Source of the DNA: an uncultured beta proteobacterium
GTDB lineage: Bacteria; Pseudomonadota; Gammaproteobacteria; Burkholderiales; Burkholderiaceae
Length of the DNA: 9,478 bases
Reading direction: 5' to 3'
Assembly: GCA_903827075.1 (NCBI GenBank)
Contig: CAIKGX010000251.1
Location: 1 to 9,478, forward strand
Position 1 is the first letter of the stretch. Each line of letters starts with the position of its first letter. The position numbers and the translations under genes were made by a program. The notes under the pieces were generated by a model. The model was not told where the DNA came from, did not search any database, and saw nothing but the letters and a program-made list of their open reading frames with translations. Below are positions 6,440 through 9,478 of the stretch, piece after piece.

Positions 6440-9151
6440 TTAGGCATCACCAGCTTCGTCAGTATTGGAATCAACTGCTGGATCGGCGGCAACATCACCC
6501 TCTTCTCCATCATCAATGTCGTTTTCATCATCGGAATCGCTTTCAGCAATTCGCTGCAGACCAGACAAGCGAGTGCCTTCATCCACATTAATCAAAGTAA
6601 CGCCTTGAGTAGCGCGACCCATTTCCCGAATTTCAGAAACCCGTGTGCGCACTAAGATGCCACCTGTAGTGATCAACATAATTTGATCTTCCGGAGAAAC
6701 CAATGCGGCAGCTACTACTTTGCCGTTACGCTCTGAAGTCTGAATGGCAATCATGCCTTTAGTGCCACGACCATGACGGGTGTACTCAGCAATTGGAGTG
6801 CGCTTACCAAAACCATTTTCAGTGGCTGTCAATACACTACTTGGAATGGCATTACCTTCTGCATCAATGGTGATAGCCTCAGCTCCCTCAGCTTCCGCCA
6901 CAGCAACTAACATAGCGATCACTTGATGACCTGCACCTAAGTTCATACCACGCACACCACGCGCAGTGCGGCCCATTGGACGAACATCATTCTCATCAAA
7001 GCGCACCGCTTTACCAGCATCAGAGAACAGCATCACATCATGCTGACCGTCTGTAATTGCAGCGCCAACCAAGAAGTCATTCTCATTCAAATCGACAGCA
7101 ATAATTCCGGCTTTGCGCGGGTTGGAAAAATCTGATAATCGGGTTTTCTTCACAGTGCCAAGGCTCGTTGCCATAAAGACATAGTGATCATCTTGATATC
7201 CCTTGATTGGGAGAATCACGGTAATCTTTTCGCCTTCGATCAATGGGAACATATTGACGATCGGCTTGCCACGGGCATTTCGACTTCCTTGCGGCACTTC
7301 CCATACTTTGAGCCAATACATACGGCCACGATCAGAGAAACAAAGAATGATGTCATGCGTGTTGGCCACGAATAAAGTTTCGATCCAATCTTCATTCTTA
7401 GTCGCAGCAGCTTGCTTGCCACGACCACCGCGCTTCTGTGCGCGGTACTCACTCAATGGCTGACTCTTCATGTAACCAGTATTGGAGAGCGTGACCACCA
7501 TATCTTGCGGCGTAATTAAGTCTTCGGTGAATAATTCAGTGGCATTCATTTCGATGAATGAACGACGACCGCTATCACCACCAGCAATACCAAACTCAGC
7601 TTGAACTTCTTTGAGCTCACTCTCAATTACAGAAGTTACACGCTCTGGTTTTGCAAGTAAGTCCAGTAAATCAGAAATCTCTGACATCACTTCTTTGTAC
7701 TCATTCACAATCTTGTCTTGCTCAAGACCAGTCAAGCGCTGTAAACGCATCTGCAAGATTTCTTGCGCCTGACTATCTGACAGGCGATATAGGCCCGTTG
7801 CCTGCATACCGTATTCTGGCAATAAACCTTCAGGACGATAGGCATTGCGGCCGCCCGGAGTATCCGTCTCAGCACGCGCCAACATCTCACGCACCATGGA
7901 AGAATCCCAAGCTTTACTCATCAACTCTTGCCTAGCCACCACTGGATTAGCAGCCGCTTTAATGATGGCAATAAATTCATCGATGTTTGCTAAAGCAACG
8001 GCTAAGCCTTCCAATACATGACCACGCTCACGTGCTTTACGCAATTCAAAAATTGTGCGACGTGTAACTACTTCACGGCGATGTTGCAGGAAGTACTCAA
8101 GCATTTGCTTTAAGTTCAACAGGCGTGGTTGGTTATCCACCAAAGCCACCATGTTCATGCCGAAGTTATCTTGCAGTTGAGTGCTTTTATATAGGTTGTT
8201 CAATACGACCTCAGGCACTTCACCGCGCTTAAGCTCGATCACTACGCGCATACCTGACTTATCAGATTCATCGCGCAGATCAGAAATACCTTCTACTTTT
8301 TTCTCGTTCACCAGCTCGGCGATGCGCTCAAGTAAGTTCTTCTTATTCACCTGGTATGGCAACTCATCAACGATGATGGCTTGACGTGCGCCCTTATCAA
8401 GGTCTTCGAAATGGGTTTTAGCGCGCATCACTACACGGCCACGACCAGTTCGATAACCCTCACGAACCCCTTGAACGCCATAAATAATGCCGGCGGTCGG
8501 GAAATCTGGCGCTGGGATGATCTCAATGAGCTCGTCAATCGTGCAATCTGGGTTGTGCAGGACGTGCAACCAGGCTGTAACGACCTCATCCAAGTTATGG
8601 GGAGGGATATTAGTTGCCATACCCACCGCGATACCTGAACTGCCGTTAATCAGCAAATTAGGTACTTTTGCAGGAAGAATGAGCGGTTCTTTCTCGCTGC
8701 CATCGTAATTTGGCCCGAAATCCACCGTTTCTTTATCCAAATCGGCCAAAAGCTCATGGGCAATCTTGCGCAGACGGATCTCGGTATACCGCATTGCAGC
8801 AGCGTTATCGCCGTCTACAGAGCCAAAGTTACCCTGTCCGTCAATCAGCATATAGCGCAAAGAGAAATCCTGGGCCATTCGAACAATGGTGTCATACACC
8901 GCAGAATCGCCGTGTGGATGGTATTTACCGATCACATCGCCAACTATGCGGGCAGATTTTTTGTAAGCTCGGTTCCAATCGTTGTTTAATTCATACATCG
9001 CGAATAAGACCCGGCGATGTACCGGTTTGAGACCATCACGTACGTCTGGCAGGGCTCTGCCGACTATGACGCTCATAGCGTAGTCCAAATAGGACCGCCG
9101 CATTTCGTCTTCTAGGGATATTGGTAGTGTTTCTTTAGCGGCTTGTTCCAT
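6440..9151 (-). CDS. gyrA: DNA gyrase subunit A
   Basis: Breakage-reunion subunit of gyrase, which with GyrB introduces negative supercoils using ATP. It has 903 residues, slightly longer than E. coli GyrA (875). The N-terminal domain has the quinolone region with GDSAVYD (81-87; Ser83 and Asp87 as in sensitive wild types) and the catalytic Tyr122 in MRYTEIRL. The DNA gate and coiled-coil arms run to about 525. The C-terminal beta-pinwheel starts near 530 and carries the GyrA box QKRGGRG (572-578), which distinguishes gyrase from topoisomerase IV. A segment of about 20 residues near 751-771 looks inserted between blades relative to E. coli. The tail from 870 to 903 is strongly acidic. The ATG is at 9149-9151 with no SD in front of it. 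It is the first gene of the minus-strand array and lies 32 bases before serC, with no terminator in the gap. Confidence 0.98.
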   Translation of the reverse strand: MEQAAKETLPISLEDEMRRSYLDYAMSVIVGRALPDVRDGLKPVHRRVLFAMYELNNDWNRAYKKSARIVGDVIGKYHPHGDSAVYDTIVRMAQDFSLRYMLIDGQGNFGSVDGDNAAAMRYTEIRLRKIAHELLADLDKETVDFGPNYDGSEKEPLILPAKVPNLLINGSSGIAVGMATNIPPHNLDEVVTAWLHVLHNPDCTIDELIEIIPAPDFPTAGIIYGVQGVREGYRTGRGRVVMRAKTHFEDLDKGARQAIIVDELPYQVNKKNLLERIAELVNEKKVEGISDLRDESDKSGMRVVIELKRGEVPEVVLNNLYKSTQLQDNFGMNMVALVDNQPRLLNLKQMLEYFLQHRREVVTRRTIFELRKARERGHVLEGLAVALANIDEFIAIIKAAANPVVARQELMSKAWDSSMVREMLARAETDTPGGRNAYRPEGLLPEYGMQATGLYRLSDSQAQEILQMRLQRLTGLEQDKIVNEYKEVMSEISDLLDLLAKPERVTSVIESELKEVQAEFGIAGGDSGRRSFIEMNATELFTEDLITPQDMVVTLSNTGYMKSQPLSEYRAQKRGGRGKQAAATKNEDWIETLFVANTHDIILCFSDRGRMYWLKVWEVPQGSRNARGKPIVNMFPLIEGEKITVILPIKGYQDDHYVFMATSLGTVKKTRLSDFSNPRKAGIIAVDLNENDFLVGAAITDGQHDVMLFSDAGKAVRFDENDVRPMGRTARGVRGMNLGAGHQVIAMLVAVAEAEGAEAITIDAEGNAIPSSVLTATENGFGKRTPIAEYTRHGRGTKGMIAIQTSERNGKVVAAALVSPEDQIMLITTGGILVRTRVSEIREMGRATQGVTLINVDEGTRLSGLQRIAESDSDDENDIDDGEEGDVAADPAVDSNTDEAGDA

Positions 9152-9168
9152 TTAGAAATAATATCATT

Positions 9169-9197
9169 TTGATGACTGATAGCCCCTATGCTAAGAT
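9169..9197 (+). promoter_or_regulatory. candidate extended -10 sigma70 promoter for the ompA-like gene
   Basis: A -35 TTGATG (9169-9174), a 17-base spacer and a -10 TAAGAT (9192-9197), preceded by TGC (9189-9191), make an extended -10 arrangement on the plus strand. Initiation near 9204 would give a leader of about 105 bases before the ATG, a long leader as is known for ompA in E. coli. It interleaves with the candidate gyrA promoter on the other strand. Confidence 0.5.
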
Positions 9198-9205
9198 TCT
9201 GTCAG
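9176..9205 (-). promoter_or_regulatory. candidate sigma70 promoter for gyrA and the downstream array
   Basis: On the minus strand the region has a -35 CTGACA (9200-9205, five of six matches), an 18-base spacer and a -10 TATCAG (9176-9181, four of six). Initiation near 9169 would leave a short, AU-rich leader of about 18 bases before the gyrA ATG. A competing weaker pair (TTAGCA then CAAAAT) lies a little closer to the gene, so the exact start is uncertain. Confidence 0.38.
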
Positions 9206-9297
9206 TTTGTACGAAATTGAGATGTGTCGCTTTGCGGTCTTTTGCTTCAAAGTAGAGCGAATACATTTAAGTTTGACTTTAATTAAAAGAGATTTTT

Positions 9298-9302
9298 GAG
9301 GA
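9298..9302 (+). promoter_or_regulatory. Shine-Dalgarno site of the ompA-like gene
   Basis: GAGGA lies six bases before the ATG at 9309. This is a near-ideal spacing and match, consistent with a highly expressed outer membrane protein, and it fixes the start codon. Confidence 0.8.
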
Positions 9303-9308
9303 CCAATA

Positions 9309-9478
9309 ATGAACAAAACCCTAAAACTGTTGCTCGCATCTGTTATTACCGTTTCTGCTACTGCAGCAATGGCTTCTGACAACTGGGAAAACAGCACTGG
9401 CATCAACTGGAGAAACGGCGACGGCACATTGTGCTGGCGTGATAACAACTGGACACCTGCAACTGCTGCTAAGGGTTG
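9309..9478 (+). CDS. ompA: OmpA-family outer membrane protein, N-terminal 56 codons (partial)
   Basis: Runs off the right edge after 56 complete codons. The peptide begins with a Sec signal sequence: Lys3 and Lys6, a hydrophobic core LLLASVITVSATAA, then AMA (20-22) followed by Ser23 as a likely signal peptidase I site. The mature start SDNWENSTGINWRNGDG and then LCWRDNNWTPAT resembles the N-terminus of Burkholderiales OmpA proteins, which carry an LCWRD-x-x-WTPAT motif before the peptidoglycan-binding OmpA C-terminal domain. That domain lies outside the window, so the assignment rests on the N-terminus alone. The family tethers the outer membrane to peptidoglycan. A long leader and strong SD suggest high expression. 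It is divergent from gyrA. Confidence 0.8.
   Translation, partial: MNKTLKLLLASVITVSATAAMASDNWENSTGINWRNGDGTLCWRDNNWTPATAAKG

Noticed and set aside
8381..9030. Several plus-strand open frames of 70-106 codons opposite gyrA
   Set aside because: They are antisense shadows of a strongly conserved gyrA reading frame, with no SD and no recognisable domains.
9273..9278. TTGACT as a -35 for ompA closer to the gene
   Set aside because: A -10 at normal spacing would fall on the SD (around 9296-9301) and has no match to TATAAT.
9191..9448. An 85-codon open frame on the minus strand across the divergent gap and the start of ompA
   Set aside because: It lies antisense to the ompA signal sequence and strong SD, shows no recognisable family features, and has no convincing start signals.

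Overview
This window looks like chromosomal DNA from a betaproteobacterium, most likely the Burkholderiales with moderate GC (a Polynucleobacter-like genome). Two things suggest this. The minus-strand gene order gyrA-serC-pheA-hisC-tyrA-aroA-cmk-rpsA is typical of that order. The partial plus-strand gene at the right edge also begins like a Burkholderiales OmpA-family protein (mature N-terminus rich in Trp/Asn, then LCWRDNNWTPAT). The genus is inferred from protein character and by-eye base composition, not from a search.

Layout, left to right: the first 23 codons of rpsA (minus, cut by the left edge); a 155-base gap with the rpsA leader; then cmk, aroA, tyrA, hisC, pheA, serC and gyrA, all on the minus strand and all complete; a 157-base divergent gap; and the first 56 codons of an ompA-like gene on the plus strand, cut by the right edge. 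All complete genes are intact, with no frameshift, insertion sequence, tRNA, rRNA or CRISPR array. No gene-free stretch exceeds 160 bases.

Transcription of the minus-strand genes runs right to left: gyrA first, then five genes of serine/PLP and aromatic amino-acid synthesis, then cmk and rpsA. serC/pheA and tyrA/aroA share one base, and pheA/hisC and hisC/tyrA overlap by four. aroA to cmk is 16 bases and gyrA to serC is 32. This points to tight translational coupling from serC to cmk. The array corresponds to the previously described 'mixed-function supraoperon' of Proteobacteria. AroA makes the last precursor before chorismate (EPSP). PheA converts chorismate through prephenate to phenylpyruvate. 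TyrA takes prephenate toward tyrosine. The HisC-like enzyme can supply the aromatic transamination, and SerC supplies serine and a PLP precursor. cmk and rpsA link the array to nucleotide metabolism and translation, and gyrA links it to DNA topology.

I found no previously undescribed system here. The items most worth a second look are the interleaved face-to-face promoter candidates between gyrA and ompA, the structured U-rich leader of rpsA (a candidate S1 autoregulatory site), the one-base tyrA/aroA junction between genes that are fused in some relatives, and the acidic tail and small insertion in the GyrA C-terminal domain.
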